Shown: one piece after another, positions 53,088-60,735 of the stretch
Layout of the letters: each line of letters opens with the position of its first letter
Numbering within the stretch: the first letter of the stretch is position 1
Source: a virus
IMG/VR virus record: IMGVR_UViG_3300026538_000054
Location: 62,001 to 126,000 of that record
DNA length: 64,000 bases
Reading direction: 5' to 3' (one strand)
The notes under the pieces: generated by a model
The model's database searches: none
What the model was told of the DNA's origin: nothing
Seen by the model: the letters and a program-made list of their open reading frames with translations, nothing else
Program-made: the position numbers and the translations under genes

Positions 53088-54413
53088 GTGGACATGCCCG
53101 CGGTCATCGACAAGAACAGCACACTGGGTCGGATCAACGACATCCTGAAGCAGATCCAGGGCGAGAAGCAGGCCGCGGCCAAGAAGGCCACGGAGATGGG
53201 CCTGTCAGGCTCGGCTGCGGACGACCCGGGTAGTGTGGGCGGCACGTCCAGTCACCCGACGGCCGACGCCGACTCAGGCGCAGGCAAAGCACCCCTGGGT
53301 GAGCGGGGCAAGGAGAACGAAGAGGACGTCAAGGAGGTGTTCCCGGCGGCCGTGGACGCCACCACGCCGGGAGAGGGCGGCTCGCAAGAGGACCACACGC
53401 AGGACATTGGGATGCGCCCGTCCGCCACGGGCGAGGACCCGTCCGTAGAAGACAACTACGACCACACCCAGCCGGACCCCGGCACCACCCACCCCGCTCG
53501 CGCCGACGCCGAGAAGACCGCCGCCGACTACCAGAAAATGGCTTTCGATCCTCTGGTCAAGCTGGCCTTCGACAAGATGAACGGCGTTTTGAAAGAGATC
53601 GGCGACGGCGCCGACGTGGAGAAGAAGGCCTCGCCCGCCAAGCCAGCCAAGCCCGGAGCGCCCGCCACTCAAGCCCCGCCAACCTCGGCGCAGACTCGCA
53701 AGGCCGCCGAGGCCGGCTATCAGACCGCCGGCACGGGCCTGGACAAGAAGGCCGCTGCTCAGGCGATGATCGAGCGGGCCCTCTTGGAGGCCGAGGCCGA
53801 CGCGGACAGGGTAGGGCGCTTCCTCGTGCAGCACCAGGCCGCCAGGGCCAAGCAGGCCGCCTTCTTGAAGAAGCAGGCCGAGGGCGAACCGATGCCCATG
53901 CCGCCTCCCCCGCCGGGAGGCGGTGGCATGCCTCCTCCGGGCATGGATGGCGGGCAACTGCCTCCGGAGGCCTACGCCGGCGGCGGTGGAGCGCCTCCCC
54001 CCGATGCCGGCGGAGCCCCCCCGCCAGGCGAGGCTCCGCCCGGAGGTGGCGAAGACCACCAGGCTGCCCTGGAGGAGCTGGGGAACGCCTTGCAAGAGGC
54101 GAACATCGACCCGCAGGAAATCATCGAGTTGGTCAAGAGCATGGGCCAGGGCGGCGGCGCCAACGGCGCGCCTCCTCCCGCCGGCGGCGAGAGGCCCCCT
54201 GCCTCCCCTGCCGAGAAGGAGGCCCGAACGAAGATGGCCGCCTCCCTGAAGTCCTTCCCCAAAGAGGCCTCTCACCTGGCCGGGCTGTGCAAACAGGTGG
54301 TTGACCTACGGGACAAGGGCAAGCTCCGTCTCAAGGCTGCTCGCTCGCCCGAGGGCCGTTCCCAGCGAGACGAGATCAAGCACTGGGTGCGGAACATCTG
54401 CGGCGTGCGATAA
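53088..54413 (+). CDS. Scaffold-like head assembly protein
   Basis: The start is GTG 53088 or ATG 53094 (MPAVIDKNSTLGRINDILKQ). The 441-aa product is acidic, helical and of low complexity. It has a charged N-terminal half, Ala/Lys-rich helices around 180-250, a Pro/Gly stretch (PPPPPGGGGMPPPGMDGG, about 267-320) and a C-terminal helix with FPKEASHLAGLCKQVVDLRD. Composition and position between prohead protease and capsid proteins fit a scaffolding or prohead core protein. Confidence 0.65.
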   Translation: MDMPAVIDKNSTLGRINDILKQIQGEKQAAAKKATEMGLSGSAADDPGSVGGTSSHPTADADSGAGKAPLGERGKENEEDVKEVFPAAVDATTPGEGGSQEDHTQDIGMRPSATGEDPSVEDNYDHTQPDPGTTHPARADAEKTAADYQKMAFDPLVKLAFDKMNGVLKEIGDGADVEKKASPAKPAKPGAPATQAPPTSAQTRKAAEAGYQTAGTGLDKKAAAQAMIERALLEAEADADRVGRFLVQHQAARAKQAAFLKKQAEGEPMPMPPPPPGGGGMPPPGMDGGQLPPEAYAGGGGAPPPDAGGAPPPGEAPPGGGEDHQAALEELGNALQEANIDPQEIIELVKSMGQGGGANGAPPPAGGERPPASPAEKEARTKMAASLKSFPKEASHLAGLCKQVVDLRDKGKLRLKAARSPEGRSQRDEIKHWVRNICGVR

Positions 54414-54431
54414 GGCCGGAGCGACGAGGAC

Positions 54432-54857
54432 ATGGCGATGACCCAAACGTTGACCGAGAAAGCCATCGACGCTCTGGCCTGCGCTGGCGCCGCGCTCGAG
54501 AAGGCCGAGGCGATGCAGAAGCAGGCCGAGAACACCAGGGTCAAGGCGGCCGCCGCCCTTACCCCTGCTGTTTCCGCGCTGATCAAGGCGGGCCTCTACG
54601 ACGAGACCATGCGCCAGGACCTGATCCGGGCGCTGGCCGATCCGGCCACGGCGCTTGAGGCCCTGAAGAAGGTGGCCGAGTATCACGCCGCCAGCGTGAC
54701 CACCACGAAACAGGCCATGGGCCGTGGTTATTCGCAGGCAGATAGCAACGGCGAAAAACGGCCGCGCGTCCTCTCCGACGTCCCGGGCGGAAAGTTGCGG
54801 CCGTCGGACCGGGTGTACTACGGCCTCCTTGGCGTGGAAGTGCCGCCGGACGCTTGA
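54432..54857 (+). CDS. Hypothetical virion-module protein, 141 aa
   Basis: ATG 54432 follows GGAGCGACGAGGAC. The product has an alanine-rich coiled-coil-like first half (AIDALACAGAALEKAEAMQK) and a C-terminal DRVYYGLLGVEVPPDA. It sits between the scaffold-like and decoration-like genes. Not recognised. Confidence 0.6.
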   Translation: MAMTQTLTEKAIDALACAGAALEKAEAMQKQAENTRVKAAAALTPAVSALIKAGLYDETMRQDLIRALADPATALEALKKVAEYHAASVTTTKQAMGRGYSQADSNGEKRPRVLSDVPGGKLRPSDRVYYGLLGVEVPPDA

Positions 54858-54866
54858 CGGCCCTAC

Positions 54867-54896
54867 GGCCCTCTGCGGCGGGCTCGATGCCGTAAC
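54867..54896 (+). ncRNA. Pseudoknot element 17
   Basis: GGCCC (54867-54871) pairs with GGGCT (54880-54884), and TGCGGC (54874-54879) pairs with GCCGTA (54889-54894). The T-A pair at the end of stem 2 and the GCC/GGC pairing are compensatory relative to other copies. It lies 34 nt before ATG 54931. Confidence 0.6.
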
Positions 54897-54930
54897 AATG
54901 CCGCAATCAGACCAACGGGAGTGATCAGCG

Positions 54931-55503
54931 ATGCCGACCGTGCCCGACCAGCCTTACCTGTTCTCGCTCAACCCGATCAAGGGCTGGCCGAACGTGGCCG
55001 CCTGCGACTTCGTTGCCAAGCCCAGCGCGAACGTGCTCTACGATCTGCGCGCCGGCCAGTGCTGCCACTTGAACGCCTCAGGGGAGCTTGAGCCGGGCGT
55101 GGGCACCAGCAACATGGCCGTCTGGATCTTCCAGGGCGTCAACGCCTACGACGTCAGCACCGCCAGGCCCGCGGACTATCTCTGGGAGCCGATCACGCCG
55201 GGCGGCAACATCATGTGCATCCCGGCCAAGGCCTCCATGGAGCTGGAGACCACGGAGTACGTGTTCAGCCAGACCTTTGCGCCCAACAACTTGCTGAAGT
55301 CGCCCATTGGCAACACCGCCAACGACGAAGGGCTGTCCGCCACCAGGCGGCCGACCACCACTTCGTCGGGCGTCCTGCGCAACGACGCGATCACCCTCTT
55401 CACGACGGCCGTCGTCGGCGTGGTCTCGAGGGGCGTTCGGACCAATTACAACAAGCGATCCATGCTCGGCTTCTGGCCGGTCTGGGGCCCTGGCACGGCG
55501 TGA
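54931..55503 (+). CDS. Putative capsid decoration/accessory protein, 190 aa
   Basis: ATG 54931 after GGGAGTGATCAGCG. The product is soluble and beta-rich (FVAKPSANVLYDLRAGQCCH, PITPGGNIMCIPAKASMELE). It has a C-terminal DAITLFTTAVVGVVSRGVRT. Location directly before the major capsid gene, after scaffold, and its size fit a decoration or cement protein. No family match recalled. Confidence 0.55.
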   Translation: MPTVPDQPYLFSLNPIKGWPNVAACDFVAKPSANVLYDLRAGQCCHLNASGELEPGVGTSNMAVWIFQGVNAYDVSTARPADYLWEPITPGGNIMCIPAKASMELETTEYVFSQTFAPNNLLKSPIGNTANDEGLSATRRPTTTSSGVLRNDAITLFTTAVVGVVSRGVRTNYNKRSMLGFWPVWGPGTA

Positions 55504-55549
55504 TCGCGCCCTTTGACCTACACGAGCAAGAGCCAGCGCGGAGGACAAG

Positions 55550-56485
55550 ATGGCCAGCTACGCCTTCGAGAAGGTCGCCAACGAGACCATGTTTGAGTGG
55601 TTGACGTCGCCCTCGGACGGACAGTTCAAGAAGGCGGAAGACGCCATCAACGGCTACACGCGCTACCGAGTGCGTGAAGACGGCATTCATCGACGGGTGA
55701 TGCCGTTCGTGGACCTGCCGAACGACGAGCTCGACAGGGACCACCAGGAGAAGCCGATCAAGTGGGTCGATCGCGAGCCTGATTCCCCCGCGGCCATCAG
55801 TGTGCCCTTCGCGACCTTGCCCGAGAACGTCTACATCCTGGGCATTCGCTACCCCGTAAAGTTCCACCGCGTTCAGACGGTGAACTTCACGAAGGACGTG
55901 GACGAACTGCGCACCTACCACATGGACATTCGGCAGGTGCTCAGCGACAACTCGATCAAGGACATGCTCTACGAAGAGGACGTCAAGTTCTTCGGCACCG
56001 TCAACCGGGCCATGGGCGGCACGGTGGACACGTTGGCGCCCTGGTCGGGTGTCTATCAGTGGCGGAGCGTCCAGGGAGGCACCACCAGGGACGGCACCCG
56101 CGAAGCGTTCAAGATCCTGCCTTCGGGGCCCACTCACCTCGAGGTCAAGACCGTGGTGATCAACAACGTCACCATGCAGGAGATCATGAAGTGGGGCCGC
56201 GATGAGGTCGGTGGCGACTTCAGCCAGGACATGATGAAGAACGGCTACGAGGAGACCACCTTCCAGAAGGCCCAGTTGATCATCACGATCAAGACGGACC
56301 TGGTGCCCAACGACACCATGTACATGTTCCCCGACGAGAAGTTCATCGGGCGGGCCTACACCCTTGACGACACCACCATGGCCGTCAAGCGGGAGTTCTT
56401 CATGATCAACTGGTTCTGCTACGAGACCATCGGGAGCTCCATCGGCAACGCGGCCTCCCCGACCAGGGCCGACCTGGCCGCGTGA
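55550..56485 (+). CDS. Major capsid protein (HK97-fold expected)
   Basis: The 311-aa product has FEWLTSPSDGQFKKAEDAIN, DELDRDHQEKPIKWVDREPD and SPAAISVPFATLPENVYILG. Then come KFHRVQTVNFTKDVDELRTY and HMDIRQVLSDNSIKDMLYEE. This order matches what I know of capsid proteins of large tailed phages (VDKEPxSPAAxSxPFGTxP, RFTKDVDELRTxxMDIRQVLSDNxxKDM). The C-terminal FIGRAYTLDDTTMAVKREFF suits a late beta region. ATG 55550 is preceded by GCGGAGGACAAG. Upstream are protease, scaffold and decoration genes, as expected. Confidence 0.8.
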   Translation: MASYAFEKVANETMFEWLTSPSDGQFKKAEDAINGYTRYRVREDGIHRRVMPFVDLPNDELDRDHQEKPIKWVDREPDSPAAISVPFATLPENVYILGIRYPVKFHRVQTVNFTKDVDELRTYHMDIRQVLSDNSIKDMLYEEDVKFFGTVNRAMGGTVDTLAPWSGVYQWRSVQGGTTRDGTREAFKILPSGPTHLEVKTVVINNVTMQEIMKWGRDEVGGDFSQDMMKNGYEETTFQKAQLIITIKTDLVPNDTMYMFPDEKFIGRAYTLDDTTMAVKREFFMINWFCYETIGSSIGNAASPTRADLAA

Positions 56486-56508
56486 TCGACCCAGAACGGA
56501 GCACGACC

Positions 56509-56886
56509 ATGAGCGAACAAAACTTCCCGCAGGCCGAATACGACCTCCTGATCGAGCAGGTCCACGCCCCGGTGTTCTTCGAGAAGCTGGCTCGGGACTA
56601 CGGCGTCGTCCCGGCCTCCGAAGAAGAGAAGCTGAGCCTTCTGGAGCTGGCCGGCGTCCTTCAGACCGAGGAGGCCAGGGAGCTGGAGAAGAAGGCCTCC
56701 TCGCCCGACAGCCCGATCATCAGGGCCCTGGACGATCTCAAGAAGATCGTCGCCGCGGAGGGTCGGCCCCATTGGCCTACCAGTCACCAGAGGATGCTCA
56801 AGGCCGCTGCAAGCGAGCTGGCCCAGAGAGAGGACCTGGCTGAGGCCGCTGCGCGTTTCGGGGCCTGGCTCGCCCGCGGCGCCTGA
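56509..56886 (+). CDS. Hypothetical head-module protein, 125 aa
   Basis: I chose ATG 56509 (MSEQNFPQAEYDLL), with CGGAG upstream. The product is helical, with VFFEKLARDYGVVPASEEEK and a C-terminal AQREDLAEAAARFGAWLARG. It may be a small head-completion or capsid accessory protein. Not recognised. Confidence 0.6.
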   Translation: MSEQNFPQAEYDLLIEQVHAPVFFEKLARDYGVVPASEEEKLSLLELAGVLQTEEARELEKKASSPDSPIIRALDDLKKIVAAEGRPHWPTSHQRMLKAAASELAQREDLAEAAARFGAWLARGA

Positions 56887-56895
56887 TAGCACCAA

Positions 56896-56925
56896 AGCCC
56901 TCTGCAGCGGGCTGAAAGCTGCAAC
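56896..56925 (+). ncRNA. Pseudoknot element 18 (consensus copy)
   Basis: AGCCC (56896-56900) pairs with GGGCT (56909-56913), and TGCAGC (56903-56908) pairs with GCTGCA (56918-56923). It begins 9 nt after the previous stop and ends 42 nt before ATG 56968. Confidence 0.65.
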
Positions 56926-56967
56926 ATCGGCTGCGGTAGCAGCCAGCAAAGAACGGAAGACCTGATC

Positions 56968-57681
56968 ATGGCGACGACCGTTGACCTCTACACGACCGTG
57001 ATCAACACCAGCGGGAAGGAGATGATCTTCTCGTATCTGGGCAAGCACGGCAAGAAACTGGCCGCCGGCGCTTCGTTCACGGTCTTCGGTGACATCCAGC
57101 ACAGCTTCCCCGACGGGACGACCAAGCAGACCAGGCGCAGGGCGCTGGAGCGCGATCTCCTGGCCGGCAGGCTGGCCATCGTCAGCACGCCCAGGACGAT
57201 CGTGCTGGACACCAACCCCGACGCCATCGTGGCCAATCCGACCGTCGCCGCCACCGTGGCCGTTACGGGCGGCGGCGCTTCGGGTGGCTTGATGGTCGCC
57301 GGCCATTACAAGGTGGCCTACACCTTTGTGAACTCCTGGGGCAGCACGACGATCGGCACGAGCACGAGCGCGGACTTCACGGTCGCCACCGCGAACATCC
57401 CGCGGGTCACCGTGCCTGCGCTGCCTACCAACGCGACGAGCATCTCGCTTTACGTCACGGACATGCACGCCACCCTGGGCGACGCGACCACCCTGCACCG
57501 GTATGCCACGGGCATCACGGGCACGACCACGGACATGGCCACGGCCGTGGTCGCGGTGGACGCCACGCACCCCGTGCCTCCGACCACCAACACTACGCAG
57601 GCTCATGCGGCCAGGGCCCTGGGCGCGACCGACAACGTCCTGGGGTTTGTGGACCCGTCCTGGGGCAGCTACACGACGTAA
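56968..57681 (+). CDS. Virion protein with Ig/FN3-like domain, 237 aa
   Basis: The first 85 residues are compact (LYTTVINTSGKEMIFSYLGK, LAAGASFTVFGDIQHSFPDG). From about 105 a beta-sandwich-like domain follows (GHYKVAYTFVNSWGSTTIGT, SISLYVTDMHATLGDATTLH) with the spacing of phage Ig/FN3 decoration domains. It is probably exposed on the capsid or neck. The exact role is not defined. Confidence 0.65.
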   Translation: MATTVDLYTTVINTSGKEMIFSYLGKHGKKLAAGASFTVFGDIQHSFPDGTTKQTRRRALERDLLAGRLAIVSTPRTIVLDTNPDAIVANPTVAATVAVTGGGASGGLMVAGHYKVAYTFVNSWGSTTIGTSTSADFTVATANIPRVTVPALPTNATSISLYVTDMHATLGDATTLHRYATGITGTTTDMATAVVAVDATHPVPPTTNTTQAHAARALGATDNVLGFVDPSWGSYTT

Positions 57682-57708
57682 ATCTGACGCAGAGAGTGGA
57701 GCCAGCTC

Positions 57709-58176
57709 GTGCCCAAGGTCTTCGAGCAAATACGGCGCGGCACGACCGCTATCACCATCGCCGCGGCCAGCTACCGCCTGGTCAAAGTGCCCATGGCCAC
57801 GGAGGCCCGGCTCGCCCGCGTGGTGGTAAGGCAGCTTGACGCGACCAGAGAAGCCGGCGGCGCGGCCGTGGCCTTCACGGTGGACGTGCTTTCTTCAGCC
57901 GTTGGCATGGTCGCGGACACGGACATCCCCAACGCCACGCTCCTGCCCGACGACATTGATCTCTTCAAGGTGCTGGACGTCACCCTGGCCGGCACTTCGG
58001 GCAACGCCGCCAAGTCGGTCACGGCCAATGACGGCTTCGTGTACAAGAACGCCGACAGCCCGTCCCAGACCGTCAGGGAGTACTTCCTCTACTTGCTCAT
58101 CCGCCCGACGGCGGCCGCCACCGCCACCCTGTGGAAGTACTGTCTCACCTGCTTCCAGGACGTCGGCTCCGGTTAA
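57709..58176 (+). CDS. Hypothetical virion protein, 155 aa
   Basis: The start is GTG 57709 (PKVFEQIRRGTTAITIAAAS). The protein is beta-rich, with RLVKVPMATEARLARVVVRQ and a C-terminal TVREYFLYLLIRPTAAATAT. Candidate head-tail joining or tail-completion protein by position only. Confidence 0.55.
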   Translation: MPKVFEQIRRGTTAITIAAASYRLVKVPMATEARLARVVVRQLDATREAGGAAVAFTVDVLSSAVGMVADTDIPNATLLPDDIDLFKVLDVTLAGTSGNAAKSVTANDGFVYKNADSPSQTVREYFLYLLIRPTAAATATLWKYCLTCFQDVGSG

Positions 58177-58185
58177 GGGCCTGAC

Positions 58186-59217
58186 ATGCCTACCAAGTCT
58201 CCCGTCACTACCAGGCTCTATGAAGTACCGGTCCCGGCCAAGCGTCGCTCCGTGGCGCTTCCTGCCGGTGACCGTTCTTCACTGAGCCTGCAGCTTCTTG
58301 ACCCAAACGGCGACCCGGTGGATCTCACGGCCTACACGGACACCGCTCGCTACACGCCCTGCGGCGCCTACGGTGAAGCAGTAAGCGACATCTCTACTAC
58401 GCGCTTTGAAACAGGCTCTCTGGGTTCTCCCCTTGACGAGGGCTGGGTGGACCTGCCCGTCCCTGCCAAGTTCGCCATCAGGCCGGGCGTTTATCTCCTC
58501 CAGGCCGTCATCACGGACGACCTCCTGTATCCCAGGGCCTCTTCCGACGGCGAAGTGGTTACCGCCTCGGCCAGGCTGAATCCGACCACGTATCGCATCA
58601 GCACGTTGACGACCCTGAGCGTGGCCATCGACTACGACTTCCCCGTGGACGTCACCCCGGCCGTGGGCGTAGGTGAGACCGTCGTCGCCAAACAACAACT
58701 GGTACGAGACGTCAGCCTGGTCTGCTCGAACATCCTCTACCTGGTGGTGGAGCGCGCGCTTTTCGGCGCTGCCTCGCCAAGACAGGGCCCGCCGACCATC
58801 GCCGAGGTTCGCCTCGCTCTTCGGGACTACCCGGAGACGAACTTGTTGCTAGACGAGTACGAGTTCGACGAGGCCGAGATCGCGTTGGCCGCCTCTCGAA
58901 TCGTGGACTACTTCAACGAGCTGGCGCCGCCGTTGGGCAGGTACTTCACCACCGATGACTTCCCCTGGCGGTTCCACTGGCTGGAAGGGATCGCCTGGCA
59001 GCTCTTCATGACGGCGGCGCACTGGCATCGCAGGGGCGAGTTGCCGTACTCCGCCGGCGGCGTGCAAATCAACGACATCGGCAAGGAAAAGCAGTACCTT
59101 CAGGCGGCCATGCAGCAGATGCAGCTCTTCAAGGAGTGGGCGTCGAAGAAGAAGGTCCAGCTCAACATGGAAGATGGCTTCGGCGGCGTGGGCTCTGAAT
59201 ACGGCTGGTACTGGTGA
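58186..59217 (+). CDS. Neck/connector-like virion protein, 343 aa
   Basis: ATG 58186. Residues about 25-150 form a beta domain (PAGDRSSLSLQLLDPNGDPV, YLLQAVITDDLL). The C-terminal half has a helical domain (PPTIAEVRLALRDYPETNLL, WLEGIAWQLFMTAAHWHRRG). This WxxGxxxxxxxxAxxxxRRxxLxY pattern is frequent in phage neck proteins downstream of the capsid gene. Role inferred from position and pattern. Confidence 0.6.
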   Translation: MPTKSPVTTRLYEVPVPAKRRSVALPAGDRSSLSLQLLDPNGDPVDLTAYTDTARYTPCGAYGEAVSDISTTRFETGSLGSPLDEGWVDLPVPAKFAIRPGVYLLQAVITDDLLYPRASSDGEVVTASARLNPTTYRISTLTTLSVAIDYDFPVDVTPAVGVGETVVAKQQLVRDVSLVCSNILYLVVERALFGAASPRQGPPTIAEVRLALRDYPETNLLLDEYEFDEAEIALAASRIVDYFNELAPPLGRYFTTDDFPWRFHWLEGIAWQLFMTAAHWHRRGELPYSAGGVQINDIGKEKQYLQAAMQQMQLFKEWASKKKVQLNMEDGFGGVGSEYGWYW

Positions 59218-59236
59218 TTAGCCGCAGGAGGCCGCC

Positions 59237-59470
59237 GTGTCGAAAGAGAAGCCAAACTGCGTCACCTACGACGACAGGCGTAAGGCAAAGCCCAGGCGGC
59301 CCATACCTGGCGACGTCGGCCACGAAGAAGACGGGTCGGAGTACACCGCACTAGAGGCCCTCTACCTTGCCGCTTGCGAGAAGTACCGATCAGCCAAGGG
59401 GCTGCTTTTCCTGAGAGCAACAGATTATCTGAAGGTGCTGCTATCTCTGGGCTATCGCCGTGTAGAGTAG
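59237..59470 (+). CDS. Hypothetical protein, 77 aa
   Basis: GTG 59237 has GGAGGCCGCC upstream. The product is basic at the N-terminus (DDRRKAKPRRPIPGDVG) and helical at the C-terminus (ALEALYLAACEKYRSAKGLL). Not recognised. Confidence 0.55.
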   Translation: MSKEKPNCVTYDDRRKAKPRRPIPGDVGHEEDGSEYTALEALYLAACEKYRSAKGLLFLRATDYLKVLLSLGYRRVE

Positions 59471-59515
59471 CGGGCTGCGCCTTCGCCAGCTTCCTAAGCG
59501 TGTCGGAGCCCACGT

Positions 59516-59935
59516 ATGCCATCCTTCCAGAAGTTCAACAGTTTCGTGGAGGCCGCCCCCGAGAAGGTCCACAACCTCGGCGCCGACACGCTGAAGGTGA
59601 TGTTGACCCTGACGGCCCCGGTTGCGACCAACGCCGTCAAGGCCGACTTGACCGAGATCGCCGCCGGCAACGGCTATACCGCAGGCGGTACGCAGTCCGC
59701 GCAGTCCTCTAGTGCTCAGACTTCAGGGGTTTACAAGCTGGTCATTGCAGACGTGGTCTTTACCGCGTCGGGCTCACCGATGGCTGCTTTCAGATACGCT
59801 GTGCTCTACAACGACACGGCCACGAACAAGGAGCTGATCGGCTTCTGGGATTATGGCAGCTCCCTTACCCTCGGCGTCGCCGAAACGCTTACCGTGGACT
59901 TCGACGGCACCAACGGCGTGCTGACTATCACGTGA
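59516..59935 (+). CDS. Conserved phage virion protein (FNSFVE/NLGADTLKV family)
   Basis: The 139-aa product matches a family I recall across tailed phages: FQKFNSFVEAAPEKVHNLGA, DTLKVMLTLTAPVATNAVKA, ITEIAAGNGYTAGGT-type run, AFRYAVLYNDTATNKELIGF, WDYGSSLTL and VDFDGTNGVLTI. The members are structural (capsid-surface or tail-associated) beta proteins. Start ATG 59516. Confidence 0.75.
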   Translation: MPSFQKFNSFVEAAPEKVHNLGADTLKVMLTLTAPVATNAVKADLTEIAAGNGYTAGGTQSAQSSSAQTSGVYKLVIADVVFTASGSPMAAFRYAVLYNDTATNKELIGFWDYGSSLTLGVAETLTVDFDGTNGVLTIT

Positions 59936-59942
59936 GGTAGCT

Positions 59943-60380
59943 ATGCGGAACATCCTTGTAGTTCGAGGCGAATGGGAGAAGGCGCAGGCGGACTACGCTG
60001 CCGCGGTCAAGCTGCAGCCCGAGAGCGCGTGGCGGCCCTTGCACAAGCGCGTCGTCGCGCTTGCCAAGGAACTGTCCAAAACCATTGCCGCCGACGCGGT
60101 CCCGTGTTCTCGCTGCGGCGGGGAGCCGATCGGCCTGCGCCACGTACGTGGCGATTTACCACGGCTCGGCAAGCCGACCTATCGGCACGTCTATGAGATC
60201 GGTTGCGTGTCGTGCCATGACACGGACAAGGACGACCGCCGCGGCATGGCCGAGACGCCGAGGATGGGTAGCGGCGCGGAACTGGACAAGCTGGCGGAAA
60301 AGACCGCCAAGGAAGCCGTCGCCGACTGGAATGCGAAGAACGCACCGCCCGTAGGAAAAGACGCCCCTCGGGAGAGTTGA
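59943..60380 (+). CDS. Zinc-ribbon-like protein, 145 aa
   Basis: ATG 59943 after GAGGTAGCT. CSRC (about residues 56-59) and CVSC (about 91-94) with nearby His could bind zinc. The N-terminal helix (EWEKAQADYAAAVKLQPES) precedes it and a charged helix follows. Unknown function; unusual among virion genes. Confidence 0.55.
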   Translation: MRNILVVRGEWEKAQADYAAAVKLQPESAWRPLHKRVVALAKELSKTIAADAVPCSRCGGEPIGLRHVRGDLPRLGKPTYRHVYEIGCVSCHDTDKDDRRGMAETPRMGSGAELDKLAEKTAKEAVADWNAKNAPPVGKDAPRES

Positions 60381-60384
60381 ACTT

Positions 60385-60702
60385 ATGGCTCTGAATCACA
60401 TCACTCTGGACGCCACGAAGGCCGCCGGCAATCGCGTCCGCGCCGTGAGGGCGCAGGGGTCGTCCTTCCTCGCGGAACTACGGCTCATCCAGGGCGAGTT
60501 GGCGCAGTTCATCAACGGCGACGGCAGTGCGGACGCGCATTATGCGCCGATGCAGTTGGCCGGCGTGGGCGCCACGAACGCCGAGGCCCATAGCGCCTTC
60601 GTGCAGATCGACACCCTGTTTCAGGCGCTGAACACGAACAGCTCGCAGTCGGCCGTGCTGGACAAGTTCAACCAGTTCGTCAACTTCCTGGGCTGCAACT
60701 GA
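60385..60702 (+). CDS. Hypothetical virion-module protein, 105 aa
   Basis: GAGAG precedes ATG 60385. It is a helical protein (SSFLAELRLIQGELAQFING, VQIDTLFQALNTNSSQSAVL), similar in style to small phage structural proteins that precede fibre genes. Not recognised. Confidence 0.55.
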   Translation: MALNHITLDATKAAGNRVRAVRAQGSSFLAELRLIQGELAQFINGDGSADAHYAPMQLAGVGATNAEAHSAFVQIDTLFQALNTNSSQSAVLDKFNQFVNFLGCN

Positions 60703-60735
60703 GCGGTCAAAAGAGCAAGGCGCGAGGCTTGAGCG

